A stretch of DNA of 64,000 bases, from positions 1-64,000 of the forward strand of contig NZ_VAWF01000004.1 in NCBI RefSeq assembly GCF_005869845.1, written 5' to 3'. Source of the stretch: Fodinibius saliphilus. GTDB lineage: Bacteria > Bacteroidota > Rhodothermia > Balneolales > Balneolaceae. The position numbers and the translations under genes are program-made. Shown here piece by piece: positions 1 to 9,800 of this stretch. The first letter of the stretch is position 1; each line of letters opens with the position of its first letter. The notes under the pieces were generated by a model. The model saw nothing but the letters and a program-made list of their open reading frames with translations, searched no databases and had not been told where the DNA came from.

Positions 1-151
1 CAATATCGACAAACTGCTTGGCAACTCCGCCGTGATGCTTAGCCATTACCGTTGTAATAGCAGCTGTCAAGGTTGTTTTCCCGTGGTCAACGTGACCAAT
101 CGTTCCTATATTTACGTGCGGCTTATCTCGCTGAAATGTCTCTTTTGCCAT
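1..151 (-). CDS. tuf: Elongation factor Tu, N-terminal fragment
   Basis: This is the first 50 codons of EF-Tu, the GTPase that delivers aminoacyl-tRNA to the ribosome; the rest lies beyond the left edge. The translation begins [20 protein letters not shown] and contains the P-loop GHVDHGKT, which is diagnostic of translational GTPases and, with this N-terminus, of EF-Tu. The ATG is at 151. Four tRNA genes on the same strand lie directly upstream, the arrangement seen at tufB in many bacteria, so co-transcription with the tRNAs is likely. Confidence 0.97.
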   Translation of the reverse strand, partial: MAKETFQRDKPHVNIGTIGHVDHGKTTLTAAITTVMAKHHGGVAKQFVDI

Positions 152-214
152 GGCTAAATGAGTTTACAGTTAATTGTTAAATAATCATCCTTGTAATAAT
201 TATAACACATCGTG

Positions 215-286
<72 letters not shown>

Positions 287-315
287 TTTTGGGTGCGCTC
301 CCCGATAAGGGGATG

Positions 316-388
316 AGCGGGCGACCGGAGTCGAACCGGCAACATTCACCTTGGAAGGGTGACACTCTACCAATTGAGTTACGCCCGC
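316..388 (-). tRNA. tRNA-Gly (anticodon TCC)
   Basis: The minus strand gives a cloverleaf with acceptor stem GCGGGCG/CGCCCGC. The anticodon stem TCACC/GGTGA encloses the loop CTTCCAA, and the T loop contains GGTTCGACTCC. CCA is not encoded. It is the third tRNA of the tuf-linked cluster. Confidence 0.96.
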
Positions 389-394
389 TTATTG

Positions 395-477
395 TGGGGG
401 GAGCAGGATTCGAACCTACGAAGTCTCACGACAACAGATTTACAGTCTGCCCCAGTTGGCCGCTTTGGTATCCCCCC
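395..477 (-). tRNA. tRNA-Tyr (anticodon GTA)
   Basis: This 83-nt class II tRNA has acceptor stem GGGGGGA/TCCCCCC. The anticodon loop CTGTAAA sits in a GCAGA/TCTGT stem and a long variable arm follows, as expected for bacterial tRNA-Tyr. It is the second tRNA of the tuf-linked cluster. Confidence 0.96.
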
Positions 478-542
478 GCGTCATCAATATGTCAAAAAAA
501 TATTCGACCTGACAGAGTAGATCAAATCTCGATTTTCTTGAG

Positions 543-614
543 AGCCAACGGCCGGATTCGAACCGACGACCGGCTGTTTACAAGACAGCTGCTCTACCCC
601 TGAGCTACGTTGGC
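543..614 (-). tRNA. tRNA-Thr (anticodon TGT)
   Basis: The cloverleaf on the minus strand has acceptor stem GCCAACG/CGTTGGC and anticodon stem GCTGT/ACAGC around the loop CTTGTAA. It is the promoter-proximal tRNA of the four-tRNA-tuf unit and corresponds in position to E. coli thrU. Confidence 0.96.
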
Positions 615-772
615 TTATCGAGATAATAACTTTCTCTACCGCTGATTTCTTTCGAAGATCAGCCTCTGGTCGAAAGACTCGAAAACTAAGTACTGTTTAC
701 ATTTTTGTCAACACTGAATTCAAAAATAAATTCTTTTTCTTCAAAAGAGATCGTTCTAACCAAAAAGTGGCT

Positions 773-1393
773 TCATTTGCGATAGTAATAGATCCCACCC
801 CGAACAATTATAAATAAAACGATACCAGCCAATATAATTTTCCCATACAATGAAAGATAATCTCCTATGACCTTCCAATTCTCGTGCACGACCCATCCAA
901 AACCAAGCAAAATTCCATTCCATAGAATAGAACTTATAGCAGAGCTAATAACTGTGGGTGTTATCCGGGTATGACTCAAACCGGCCGTCAACGAGATAAC
1001 AGATCTCGTACCCGCTAAAAAACGATTTGCCAGTACCACCCCCATGCCCCAACGCTGCATCCATGATCGCGTCTTATTAATATACTTCAACGGGATAAAA
1101 CGAAGCAACCAGATCCGTTTATTATTTAGCTCTATCTGCGTACCCCATCGGCTTCCAATCCAGTACATACTCATGAAACCCAAAACTGAAGCTATAGTTG
1201 TTAACAGTAGCATAGGAACCAAGCCAATAACTGACTCCGCGGCCAGGTACCCCCCAAACGCTACCAGCACGTCACCTGGGATAGGTGGTATCACATTTTC
1301 AAAATAAGCTACTAAGAAAAAAACTGTGTAAATACTCAGCGGCGGCAGGGCATTAATAAGGTCAACAAACTCTTGAATAAAATTCTCAACCAT
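773..1393 (-). CDS. DedA/VTT-domain integral membrane protein
   Basis: This protein of about 206 residues belongs to the DedA (SNARE-associated/VTT) family of inner-membrane proteins; characterised members are implicated in lipid-carrier flipping and envelope homeostasis. The near-N-terminal motif ENVIPPIPGD, the segment RFLAGTRS and several hydrophobic helices ending in a basic tail are typical. I chose ATG 1393 because a GAGGAGG ribosome-binding site inside the end of ispF sits just upstream; an earlier ATG at 1411 would overlap ispF. It is the last gene of a queA-ispD-ispF-dedA run. The substrate is unknown. Confidence 0.85.
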   Translation of the reverse strand: MVENFIQEFVDLINALPPLSIYTVFFLVAYFENVIPPIPGDVLVAFGGYLAAESVIGLVPMLLLTTIASVLGFMSMYWIGSRWGTQIELNNKRIWLLRFIPLKYINKTRSWMQRWGMGVVLANRFLAGTRSVISLTAGLSHTRITPTVISSAISSILWNGILLGFGWVVHENWKVIGDYLSLYGKIILAGIVLFIIVRGGIYYYRK

Positions 1394-1397
1394 ATTA

Positions 1398-1871
1398 CTA
1401 AACCTCCTCAATCAGTACTACAGCCCGAGAAGATATCCCTTGTTCGCGCCCTTCAAATCCAACCCCTTCAGAAGTTGTTGCCTTAACAGATATCTGATCC
1501 AGATCTATTTTAAGGTCTTTAGCTATACAGCTACGCATCTCTGAAATATGCGGCGCAAGTTTGGGCTGCTCAGCCACCACCGTGGCGTCAATATTGGAAA
1601 TTATATATCCCTCTTTTTTGACCAGCCCGGAAACTCTTTTCAAAAGAATTCGACTATCAACTCCTTTATACTTTTCTTCAGTGTCTGGAAAATGCTGGCC
1701 AATATCTCCCAAAGCGCAAGCACCTAGCAGGGCATCAGCAATGGCATGCAGCAACACATCCGCATCGGAGTGACCAACCAATCCTTTTTCATAAGGAATT
1801 TTGACCCCCCCGAGAATCAACGAATAGCCCGCCTCAAGACGATGTACATCATACCCGTAGCCAATACGCAT
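1398..1871 (-). CDS. ispF: 2-C-methyl-D-erythritol 2,4-cyclodiphosphate synthase
   Basis: IspF cyclises CDP-ME 2-phosphate in the fifth step of the MEP isoprenoid pathway. The 157-residue length is standard. The N-terminal metal motif YDVHR, the [11 protein letters not shown] segment and the C-terminal [17 protein letters not shown] region are family signatures. The gene starts 3 bp downstream of the ispD stop, so the two are almost certainly co-transcribed. Together with ispH at 27.7 kb it shows that the organism uses the MEP pathway. Confidence 0.97.
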   Translation of the reverse strand: MRIGYGYDVHRLEAGYSLILGGVKIPYEKGLVGHSDADVLLHAIADALLGACALGDIGQHFPDTEEKYKGVDSRILLKRVSGLVKKEGYIISNIDATVVAEQPKLAPHISEMRSCIAKDLKIDLDQISVKATTSEGVGFEGREQGISSRAVVLIEEV

Positions 1872-1874
1872 TTT

Positions 1875-2567
1875 TTATCCTGTCTTTTTTTCAATTAACA
1901 TACGAGCAATATCCAAATCCAAGGGATAAGTAATTTTAAAGTTGGTTTGACTCCCTTTCACTATTCTTACTTTGCGCCCCAGGTACTCAACCAACGAAGC
2001 ATCGTCGGTGCCTGAGAAGCGATCCCTCTTAGCTTTCTCGAAAGCCTTAACAATAACGTTTTTGTGAAAAACCTGAGGCGTTTGAGCCTGCCACAAAAAG
2101 TTTCGGTCGGGCGTTTCTTCTACAAATTGACTGTCATCAACCCGCTTGATAGTATCTTTCGCCGGCACCCCCAATATGGCAGCACCAGAACGCTGTGCCT
2201 CCTTACAGCATTCAACAATCCGTTTTGCCTCGACAAAGGGCCGAACCGCATCATGAATCATAACAAGATCAACATCTGGCAACACAGCTAAGGCATTGCG
2301 GATAGAATCTTGTCTCTCATCACCTCCGGAAACAGAATACCCTTTTACATCTTCAGGCAATACCTTATCAAGAATGGTATTCGCATGGCTAAGATACTCA
2401 TCTGAAGTAGCTACTACTACTTGAACCAACCCATCCAACGATAGAAATTGACGAACAGTATGCTCTAAGATGGTGGCTCCCGACAACTCTAAAAAAGGCT
2501 TGGGAGTCTCTTTTTGCATCCGACTTCCCGACCCGGCTGCCGGAATGATGAGAGATTTTGTAGTCAC
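1875..2567 (-). CDS. ispD: 2-C-methyl-D-erythritol 4-phosphate cytidylyltransferase
   Basis: IspD joins CTP to methylerythritol phosphate, the third MEP step. The 230-residue protein has the nucleotidyltransferase glycine-rich loop PAAGSGSRM followed by a KPF motif. It also has HDAVRPFV in the middle and the family motif TDDASLVE near residue 190. It lies between queA (7-bp gap) and ispF (3-bp gap) in one minus-strand operon. Confidence 0.96.
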   Translation of the reverse strand: MTTKSLIIPAAGSGSRMQKETPKPFLELSGATILEHTVRQFLSLDGLVQVVVATSDEYLSHANTILDKVLPEDVKGYSVSGGDERQDSIRNALAVLPDVDLVMIHDAVRPFVEAKRIVECCKEAQRSGAAILGVPAKDTIKRVDDSQFVEETPDRNFLWQAQTPQVFHKNVIVKAFEKAKRDRFSGTDDASLVEYLGRKVRIVKGSQTNFKITYPLDLDIARMLIEKKTG

Positions 2568-2574
2568 TATTTTG

Positions 2575-3621
2575 TTATATAATCAACATTGAATCGCCAA
2601 AGGCAAAGAAGCGATAATCGTTCTCTTGAGCTTCTTCATAAGCTTCCATTATAAAATCATAGCCCCCAAAAGCTGCACCTAACATCAACATTGTAGATTC
2701 AGGGCGGTGGAAGTTGGTAATAACTCCTTCCGTAATTTTAAAGTCATATGGCGGAAAGATAAACTTATCGGTCCAACCGGTACCCGGCTTAGAAATTCCA
2801 CTGGCTGTTATACTAGTTTCGATAGTACGAACTGCTGTTGTACCACATGCTACAACCTTATTCTCTTCACTGGCCAATGCTTCATTTATCTTTTCAGATG
2901 TTTCTTCAGAGATATAATAGTTTTCTGAATCTGTTCTGTGTTTTGTCAGATCCTCGACCTCGCACGGTCGAAATGTTCCCCATCCTATATGCATAGTTAT
3001 TGGTAACATTTGCACCCCTTTGTCTTTTAGTTTCTCAACCAATTCATCGGTGAAGTGCATAGCCGCAAAAGGTGCTGCAACCGAGCCTCGCTCTTTTGCA
3101 AATATTGTCTGGTACTGCTCTTTATCTTCTTCATCTGCTTCTCGCTCGATATATGGGGGCAATGGCATCTCACCGATATTATCCAAAATATGGTAAAGGT
3201 CTTCATTCGTCCCTTCAAACAAGAATCGGATTGTACGCCCCCGAGAGGTTGTATTATCGATCACTTCGGCCATTAAGTTCGGGCCAAAATAAAGCTTGTT
3301 CCCAATCCTAATTTTACGAGCAGGTTCAACAAGCACATCCCACAACATATTTTCAGGCACCAACTCACGAAGCAAGAAGACTTCAATATCGGCATCAGTC
3401 TTCTCTTTTTTACCTTTTAAGCGCGCCGGAAAAACCTTGGTATCGTTATAAACGAGCACATCGCCCTCGTTCATATATTTATGAATATCGGAAAATTTCT
3501 CATGAGAGATTGTCTGTTCCTCCCGATCCAAAACCATTAATTTAGCCGCATCTCTGGGCTGAACGGGTTTTTCGGGAACATTATAATCATCTGTATCAAA
3601 CTTAAAATCGGTAAGTTTCAT
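2575..3621 (-). CDS. queA: S-adenosylmethionine:tRNA ribosyltransferase-isomerase
   Basis: QueA transfers and isomerises the ribose of SAM onto preQ1-tRNA to make epoxyqueuosine in the tRNA wobble position. The 348-residue length fits. The N-terminal KPVQPRDAAKLMVLDR, the segment VYNDTKVFPARLKG and the HIGWGTFRP motif are characteristic. It is the first gene of the queA-ispD-ispF-dedA run, with about 360 bp of non-coding DNA upstream that should hold the promoter. Confidence 0.96.
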   Translation of the reverse strand: MKLTDFKFDTDDYNVPEKPVQPRDAAKLMVLDREEQTISHEKFSDIHKYMNEGDVLVYNDTKVFPARLKGKKEKTDADIEVFLLRELVPENMLWDVLVEPARKIRIGNKLYFGPNLMAEVIDNTTSRGRTIRFLFEGTNEDLYHILDNIGEMPLPPYIEREADEEDKEQYQTIFAKERGSVAAPFAAMHFTDELVEKLKDKGVQMLPITMHIGWGTFRPCEVEDLTKHRTDSENYYISEETSEKINEALASEENKVVACGTTAVRTIETSITASGISKPGTGWTDKFIFPPYDFKITEGVITNFHRPESTMLMLGAAFGGYDFIMEAYEEAQENDYRFFAFGDSMLII

Positions 3622-3982
3622 TATCGAACTACTGCCTTTTATTTGGTTTTATGAACCAGCATTTTTGTTGGATTGAAAAGCGTTCCAAATATACTCGATT
3701 TTAGCCCGCAGGACAAGTGTCATTATTTAAGTTCTAAAAACCACCTCTACTACACTGCCCAATCCTCTCTCAACAAATCAATATTTTTTTAAAAAACCTT
3801 ACCAATACCCAACAATACATCGGGCAACTACAACTTAATAAAAAATAAAACCTTTATAGAAACCGTTAAGTCCATACAAGACCAAAGCAACCTCTTTATT
3901 GTAGCTTAATACTTTATTATATTTTGTTACTGCTGAAAACATTATTTTAATGTTAGGCACTTAACCAATATTGGTATCAATT
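3622..3982. other. AT-rich divergent intergenic region
   Basis: This gap separates queA (leftward) from a rightward secreted-protein gene and must hold promoters for both. It is strongly AT-rich with several A and T runs. I see no tRNA, no convincing hairpin terminator and no conserved coding frame. Confidence 0.5.
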
Positions 3983-4507
3983 ATGAAGAACACCTCTTAT
4001 ATATCTGTTATCACGCTGTGCTTATTATTTGTATTTAGTTTAAGCATTGTTTCACATGCACAACTCCGTGATCAACAAACCAGTTCAACTGATCTAATGG
4101 GCCCTGTCGTAAAGGAGAACCCCAGCAAAGGTGCCAACTTCAGCAATCTGTTTAATATGCAGATGAACCACTCATACTCTATGAATTTTACCAGCTGGGG
4201 TGGACAGTTCCAAAACTTGAATGCGTATACAAACACAATGCAGTTCTTCTTTTCAGAAGATTTAACCGGACGGGTTGATTTACAGGTTTTGCACTCTCCT
4301 TTCGGAAACAGCTTTATGCCTAACAATAATGCTGGCATGGATATGAAGTTTTTAATCCGAAATGCGGAACTTAATTACAAGATTAGTGATAAAAGTAATA
4401 TCAGCATTCATTTCCAACAGGTCCCCAGCTATGGTATGAATCCGTGGTCTTCTGGCTTATACCGTAATTCTTATAACTCTCCTTTTAATGATCCAATTTA
4501 CGATTGA
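3983..4507 (+). CDS. Secreted protein of unknown function
   Basis: The product (174 residues from ATG 3983) starts with a clear signal peptide ending near SHAQ. The mature part has no cysteines and is rich in Asn, Ser, Met and aromatic residues, with alternating strands such as NMQMNHSYSMNF and NISIHFQQVP. That pattern suggests a small periplasmic or outer-membrane beta-structured protein. A TTG 12 bp earlier is possible but the ATG gives the cleaner signal peptide. The LytR_C gene follows after 12 bp, so they are probably co-transcribed. I do not recognise a named family. Confidence 0.7.
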   Translation: MKNTSYISVITLCLLFVFSLSIVSHAQLRDQQTSSTDLMGPVVKENPSKGANFSNLFNMQMNHSYSMNFTSWGGQFQNLNAYTNTMQFFFSEDLTGRVDLQVLHSPFGNSFMPNNNAGMDMKFLIRNAELNYKISDKSNISIHFQQVPSYGMNPWSSGLYRNSYNSPFNDPIYD

Positions 4508-4519
4508 CAACACAAATAA

Positions 4520-4972
4520 ATGAGTCCCAAAAACAGCGAATCTCATTCTTTTGCACTTAATGCTGTTATCGGCTTTTTAAGCCTGCTATTGGTATTACTT
4601 CTTTTTGGGTTGTTTACCCGCATAATCTATCCCCGAATTGAAAATCAACGGGCAAAAGATAATACGGACCTCATTGGCGATGTCATCCAGCTAGAAGTTT
4701 TAAACGGATGCGGTGTCGCCGGACTTGCCAATAACTTTACCTCTACTCTACGTAAAAATGGTTTTGATGTAGTAGAAACGGGCAATTTCAAGAACTTTGA
4801 TATGCAACATACCGTTGTAATAGCACGAAATTTTGATTCAGAAAACGCTCATCGCGTTGCCGATGCCCTGGGCATTGCCCCAGAGAATATTTTCATAGAA
4901 GCATCTGAAGATTATTACTTAGACGCTACCGTTGTAATTGGATCCGATTACCAATCTCTCAAACTCAAATAA
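4520..4972 (+). CDS. Membrane-anchored LytR C-terminal (LytR_C) domain protein
   Basis: This 150-residue protein has one N-terminal transmembrane helix (residues ~12-35) and a C-terminal LytR_C-like domain. That domain is recognised by VLNGCGVAGLA, a repeat of the TLRKNGFDVVETGN type, and a final TVVIGSDY. In other bacteria the domain accompanies LytR-CpsA-Psr wall-polymer ligases, but no catalytic LCP domain is present, so the role is probably structural or regulatory. It precedes rsfS by 6 bp in an apparent operon. Confidence 0.75.
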   Translation: MSPKNSESHSFALNAVIGFLSLLLVLLLFGLFTRIIYPRIENQRAKDNTDLIGDVIQLEVLNGCGVAGLANNFTSTLRKNGFDVVETGNFKNFDMQHTVVIARNFDSENAHRVADALGIAPENIFIEASEDYYLDATVVIGSDYQSLKLK

Positions 4973-4978
4973 TACTAT

Positions 4979-5389
4979 ATGACCAACAGCTCTCAGAAAG
5001 CAGACCAACAATTCTCTACTGTCGATGACAGTAAAACGGCTGACGCCGATAAATTAATTGATGTAATTACAGAGGCCCTGTTAGATAAACAGGCAGAAGA
5101 TATTGTCGTTCTAGATGTTAATGGCCTTACTACCCTTGCTGACAAGTTTGTTATCTGCCATGCACAAACCGATGTTCAAATTAAGGCTATCGCAGATAAT
5201 GTGAATGTAGAAACTAAAGAACAACTTGGCGAAGGGGCTTGGAAAGAAGAAGGTAGAGAAACACGACGCTGGGTAATTCTAGATTATGTAAATGTAGTCG
5301 TACATATATTCAAAAAAGAACTCCGTGAATACTACGCTCTCGAACGAATGTGGAATGATGCATCAATCCGAAAAATTGAAGATGAATAA
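4979..5389 (+). CDS. rsfS: Ribosome silencing factor RsfS (Iojap family)
   Basis: RsfS binds ribosomal protein L14 and blocks subunit joining when nutrients are low. The 136-residue length and the motifs DVNGLTTLADKFVICHA, GEGAWKEEGRE and WVILDYVNVVVHIF match the family. The first 20 residues are a polar extension. The next gene begins 9 bp after the stop, so translation may be coupled. Confidence 0.93.
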   Translation: MTNSSQKADQQFSTVDDSKTADADKLIDVITEALLDKQAEDIVVLDVNGLTTLADKFVICHAQTDVQIKAIADNVNVETKEQLGEGAWKEEGRETRRWVILDYVNVVVHIFKKELREYYALERMWNDASIRKIEDE

Positions 5390-5398
5390 TTAAAAGTT

Positions 5399-5818
5399 GT
5401 GAAATTTATCTACCTGTCAATCATCACTCTTATTACTGTAGCCGGTTGCGCTTCATCTTCTAATAATAAAGAAGATTCTCCTGAAGAATACGAACACCTT
5501 GTAACTCTACAACAACCCAATGAAATACCACACGAGAATGCTACCGTATATATTGATTCTGTAAAAAAAGTAAGTACTGTCAAGGGGCCTGCCCTTTTAA
5601 TTAGTGGTACTTTTCCTGATGCCTGCACCCAACTTCACGAAACGACTCACAGTGTAAATGAAGATCATCTATCATTAGAGATAACAGCGTGGAGAAATCC
5701 TGAAACCATGTGCGCACAGGTATTGACTCCTTTCAATTTTATTTTTGATAAGTTTTCTGAGAAGCAACTTTCCAATCACTCAACTATTATTGTAAACGGT
5801 ACTGAATATAGTTATTGA
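5399..5818 (+). CDS. Lipoprotein of unknown function
   Basis: The 139-residue product starts at GTG 5399 and has a lipoprotein signal with lipobox TVAGC, so it should be acylated and held in the envelope. The mature part resembles one compact beta domain with conserved-looking features ISGTFPDACTQLHE and NPETMCAQVLTPF, whose two cysteines could form a disulphide. I have not seen a function assigned to this pattern. It lies between rsfS and the dehydrogenase and ends 2 bp before the next ATG. Confidence 0.72.
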   Translation: MKFIYLSIITLITVAGCASSSNNKEDSPEEYEHLVTLQQPNEIPHENATVYIDSVKKVSTVKGPALLISGTFPDACTQLHETTHSVNEDHLSLEITAWRNPETMCAQVLTPFNFIFDKFSEKQLSNHSTIIVNGTEYSY

Positions 5819-5820
5819 TC

Positions 5821-6795
5821 ATGGCGAAACGCGTATTAGTTACTGAGCCAATTATACCTTCGGTTATAGAAGAACTACAAAAACACTTTACAATAGATGT
5901 AGGAGAGCGAGGTCGCTACAATTCCGAAGAACAGCTTAAAAAAGATATTTCTCCCTATCATGCTATTCTTCCGATGCTTTCAAACCCCATCACTCAAAGT
6001 GTATTATCGGAAGCAACCAACCTCGAAGTAGTAGCAAATCATGCTGTTGGTTATAACAATATAGACCTGGAGGCTGCAAAAAAGCACGGTATTAAAGTAG
6101 CCAACACACCCGGGGTGTTAACGGATTCTTGTGCAGAGTTTACCCTTGGATTAATGTTGGCAGTAGCCCGGCGTTTTTATGATGCTCAACAATACCTGCT
6201 AGATGGCAAATTTGAAAGCTGGGAACCATTGGGGTTTCTGGGCATGGAATTAAAGAATAAAACACTTGGCATCATTGGAATGGGACGCATAGGACAGGGG
6301 GTGGCAAAACGTGCTCGTGCAATGGGGATGAATATTATTTACCACAATAGGAACCGGGTAGAAAAAAAGACCGAAAAAACATTAGAAGCTACCTACTACT
6401 CCTCTCATAAAAAACTAGCTGAAATCTCTGACTTTCTAACTCTTCATTGTCCTCTCACAGAAGAAACCCAACAGCTTATTGATGCTGAAATACTATCCAT
6501 AATGCCAAACCATGCTATCCTGATCAATACTTCACGTGGTCCTGTGGTAGATGAATCAGCTTTAGCAAATGCATTACATAATAACTCAATTGGGGGAGCG
6601 GCACTTGATGTGTTTGAAAACGAACCGGAAGTACATCCCAAGTTGCATAGCGCCCCCAATTGCCTGCTTACCCCCCACATGGCCAGTGCCAGCTACAAAA
6701 CACGTGAGGATATAGGTATGCTTTCGGCAAATGCTATCATTAAAGTGCTTAACGGAAAACCCATTTCCGAGATTCCCAACTTGATTCAGCCCTAA
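5821..6795 (+). CDS. D-isomer-specific 2-hydroxyacid dehydrogenase
   Basis: This NAD(P)-dependent oxidoreductase of 324 residues resembles glyoxylate/hydroxypyruvate reductases and D-glycerate dehydrogenases. The nucleotide-binding motif GIIGMGRIGQGVAKRA lies near residue 150. The catalytic Arg is in NTSRGPVVDE, the Glu in ENEPEVH and the His in LTPHMAS. I took ATG 5821 rather than the TTG 6 bp earlier, which overlaps the lipoprotein gene. The exact substrate cannot be told from sequence. Confidence 0.9.
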   Translation: MAKRVLVTEPIIPSVIEELQKHFTIDVGERGRYNSEEQLKKDISPYHAILPMLSNPITQSVLSEATNLEVVANHAVGYNNIDLEAAKKHGIKVANTPGVLTDSCAEFTLGLMLAVARRFYDAQQYLLDGKFESWEPLGFLGMELKNKTLGIIGMGRIGQGVAKRARAMGMNIIYHNRNRVEKKTEKTLEATYYSSHKKLAEISDFLTLHCPLTEETQQLIDAEILSIMPNHAILINTSRGPVVDESALANALHNNSIGGAALDVFENEPEVHPKLHSAPNCLLTPHMASASYKTREDIGMLSANAIIKVLNGKPISEIPNLIQP

Positions 6796-6838
6796 TTTCG
6801 GTTCATATTCAGTTATCTGCTGAACTGAACTATCTTTT

Positions 6839-9800
6839 ATGAATAATTTTCTGGATACCAACCGGCTCAACCATCTTTTGGGATGGACCCTCTTGGGGCT
6901 CCTACTCACTTTACTGGTACTAGAAGGATGGCGATATGGTGTAAAACCCTCCGAAGTACAGAATGAAGAAATTATAGAACAAAGCCTCACCGAAGCATCT
7001 AACTTCTTTCTTTCTAAACAAAAACAGTTACTCAGTGATACCGAAAGTTTAGCAGCAACGCTTCAGCGCTTATTACAAGAACGTGCTAGAGAACGACTAC
7101 ATAGTACAGTTAACCAATTTCCACAATTCTGGAGTACTGCCTTATATCAAGCAGAACAACCTATTGTTTGGAATGGTTTTGCGCTTAGAAACGAACAAGC
7201 TTCGTCACTAACCCAAGACCAAAAGGAAGGAAGCATATCTCTTCAAAAGCACAATAATGTCATATATTGGCAATTCCATGTCCCCTTTAGCGTACAAGAC
7301 AGTTCTGGAACAACAAATTACAACCTACTAACTACCTATAGGGTTCGTCAGAGTAATCCTCTTCCCATAGGTGATCGCAATGAATTTAATTTGTTCAACT
7401 CTGAGGAACTATCATCCGCTTACCCACTCAGTTTCACAATCTTTAGCTCTCCATCTGCTGATTATGTAGCAAGCCAACCGCTTAAAAACGTAGAAGGTGA
7501 CTCGGTTGGATTGGCTTACGCTACAGCTGAAAAGTTTGAACAGACACAAAAAGAGTGGCAGCAGGGTACCCGGTTTTGGCGCTCTGTATTTGCCTTGTTT
7601 AGTTTTGTCATACTTAGCTGTTTACTATTCTGGGCAGCAGATCGACTCTCCTTATGGCAAGGGTTATTCCTACAGCTTTTATTTATTGGGATAGGCTGGG
7701 GCATATTATACTATACTAACATGTTAGCTTACTGGGTTTTAACACTTTCTGGTTTATCTGTTGAAAGTTCAGGAGCTATGGTAGAAAGTCTTAGCTTTAC
7801 TTGCACAAATGCCCTCTTTTCTTTTATCAGTGCCGTCACTATTGCAAGAAAAATTAATCGAATTCAAAAACGGGTAGGGCCTGATTCCTATTTAAGTTCC
7901 ATACTATTCGCCAGTATAGCAGGAGGTATTAATGCCTTTGGCATTCTTAGTGTTTTTAACCTCTTATACTATGATAGCTTAGCCAGCAAAATCCCTCTGC
8001 TCGACTTACAGATACTACCCCAATGGGGAACCATTATTCTCTATCTTGCTATGGGTACTACTGTGCTTGCATTAGCAATCGTCATTGTTACATTTAATCG
8101 TCTTCTTCTTCGAGCGACTTCCGAGCATTTTAGACTTACAGTTACCATACTGTCTGTATCATTGATCATAAGTGTGTTTTCAACATCCCTTATCTTGCCA
8201 TTAGGGTTACCATTGGATACAATTTTTGCTATCACATTTCTAAGCTTTTGTCTAATACTCGGGGTTTCTATTCTTTACTTTCGCTATAGGCAGTGGGTTT
8301 ATGAAATGTCTCAGCTCCGAAAAGCTATTATAGGAAGTTTTATCATTGCCGGCCTTTGTATCCCTGTACTCTACGAAGCCTCATTAAATAACGTAGATAA
8401 AAAACTATTTGAAACAGCCCAAGACTATGCAAAAAAAGATGACCCGCAGGCCGAAAAGCTTACAAAAGATATTCTTACTGCTCTTGAAAAACAGTACCGT
8501 GATATATCTACAACAGAGCTAGAGGAAAGTCGTTCGGCCCTGCAAGCCCGCTTTACCCAGACCATTCAAGATTTTATATCCCCGGAATGGAATACCTATT
8601 CTTTTAACCTACAGCTTATTGATGGAGCAGGAACTCTTATTGCTGACTACGCAACTGACCTAAATTCTCCCAACTGGACTCAGATCTATAATATCCCTAC
8701 CCTAAAAAGCGTTACTGACATTGAGCAGATAACAAGGTCATCCCTCCATCCTATAGTGCAACGCCCACAACTTGTAAATCAACAAGATTATCACACTTTT
8801 TATCGGGGATGGATCCCAGTTTTTGGAAACTCCGGAGAGACTCCTATTGCTTGGATCTTATGCTCTATTTATAAGGAACGGCCCGAATTTAACAAACCAA
8901 TACGGGCTGTTATGGCTTCACTAACCTATGAAGACTGGAACAAAGCTTACCTGATGCAAAAATATGAAGAGGGTGAAATAATCAATTCAACCCATCAAGG
9001 TTATACCGGAAACTTGCATTCTTCCCGAACATTAGAAACCTCCGAAGTTCAGGCGCTACAAAAAGATTCCCTTATTTATATTAACAAAAAAACCCCCGAG
9101 TATAATTACAGGACATTATTATGGAAAGTCTCTGAAGACGAAACTATTAAAATCAGTACCACCCTATCGGATTATCGTGTCATTTTATTCACCTTTTTTC
9201 GATTTAGCTTTATACTGCTAGTTGCCAGTGGTCTTTTAATGACCATAAGACAGGCTATCATTCCAAACAGTAGTTCGTTATTAAGTCAAGACAAGCGATT
9301 TCAAGATCGTATCCTTGATACTTTTCTTCTGGCTACCCTGGTATTTCTTATTTTCCTGATTGTAACCTCGCACTATGCAATTAAACAACAAAACCAAGAT
9401 ATCGTAAAACAAGAGCTCTTCGATAAATTAGAAAGTCTATCGACCACCGTTGCCTTAAACCAAAACACATCTTCTAACAGCGTCTCAAATCGCACCTACT
9501 CTCTTGATACATTTACCTCTGCTCTCAATGTAGACGCCAGTTTTTATAATGAACGTACTGTTTCAGAGACTACGACCCCACAGATATATCAACAACATCT
9601 TTTACCTTCAGCTTTACCCTACAATATATATGAGAAGCTGTATAAAGAACGGCAAACCGATGTATTTTCAACTGTCACTTTAGCTGACCAGTCACTCCTT
9701 ATAGGATATCGAGCCATTTTTGATAAGCAAAACGATCCTATAGGTACCATAGCAATACCAACATTTCTACAATCTCCTAAATATGACCAGCAACTATTAG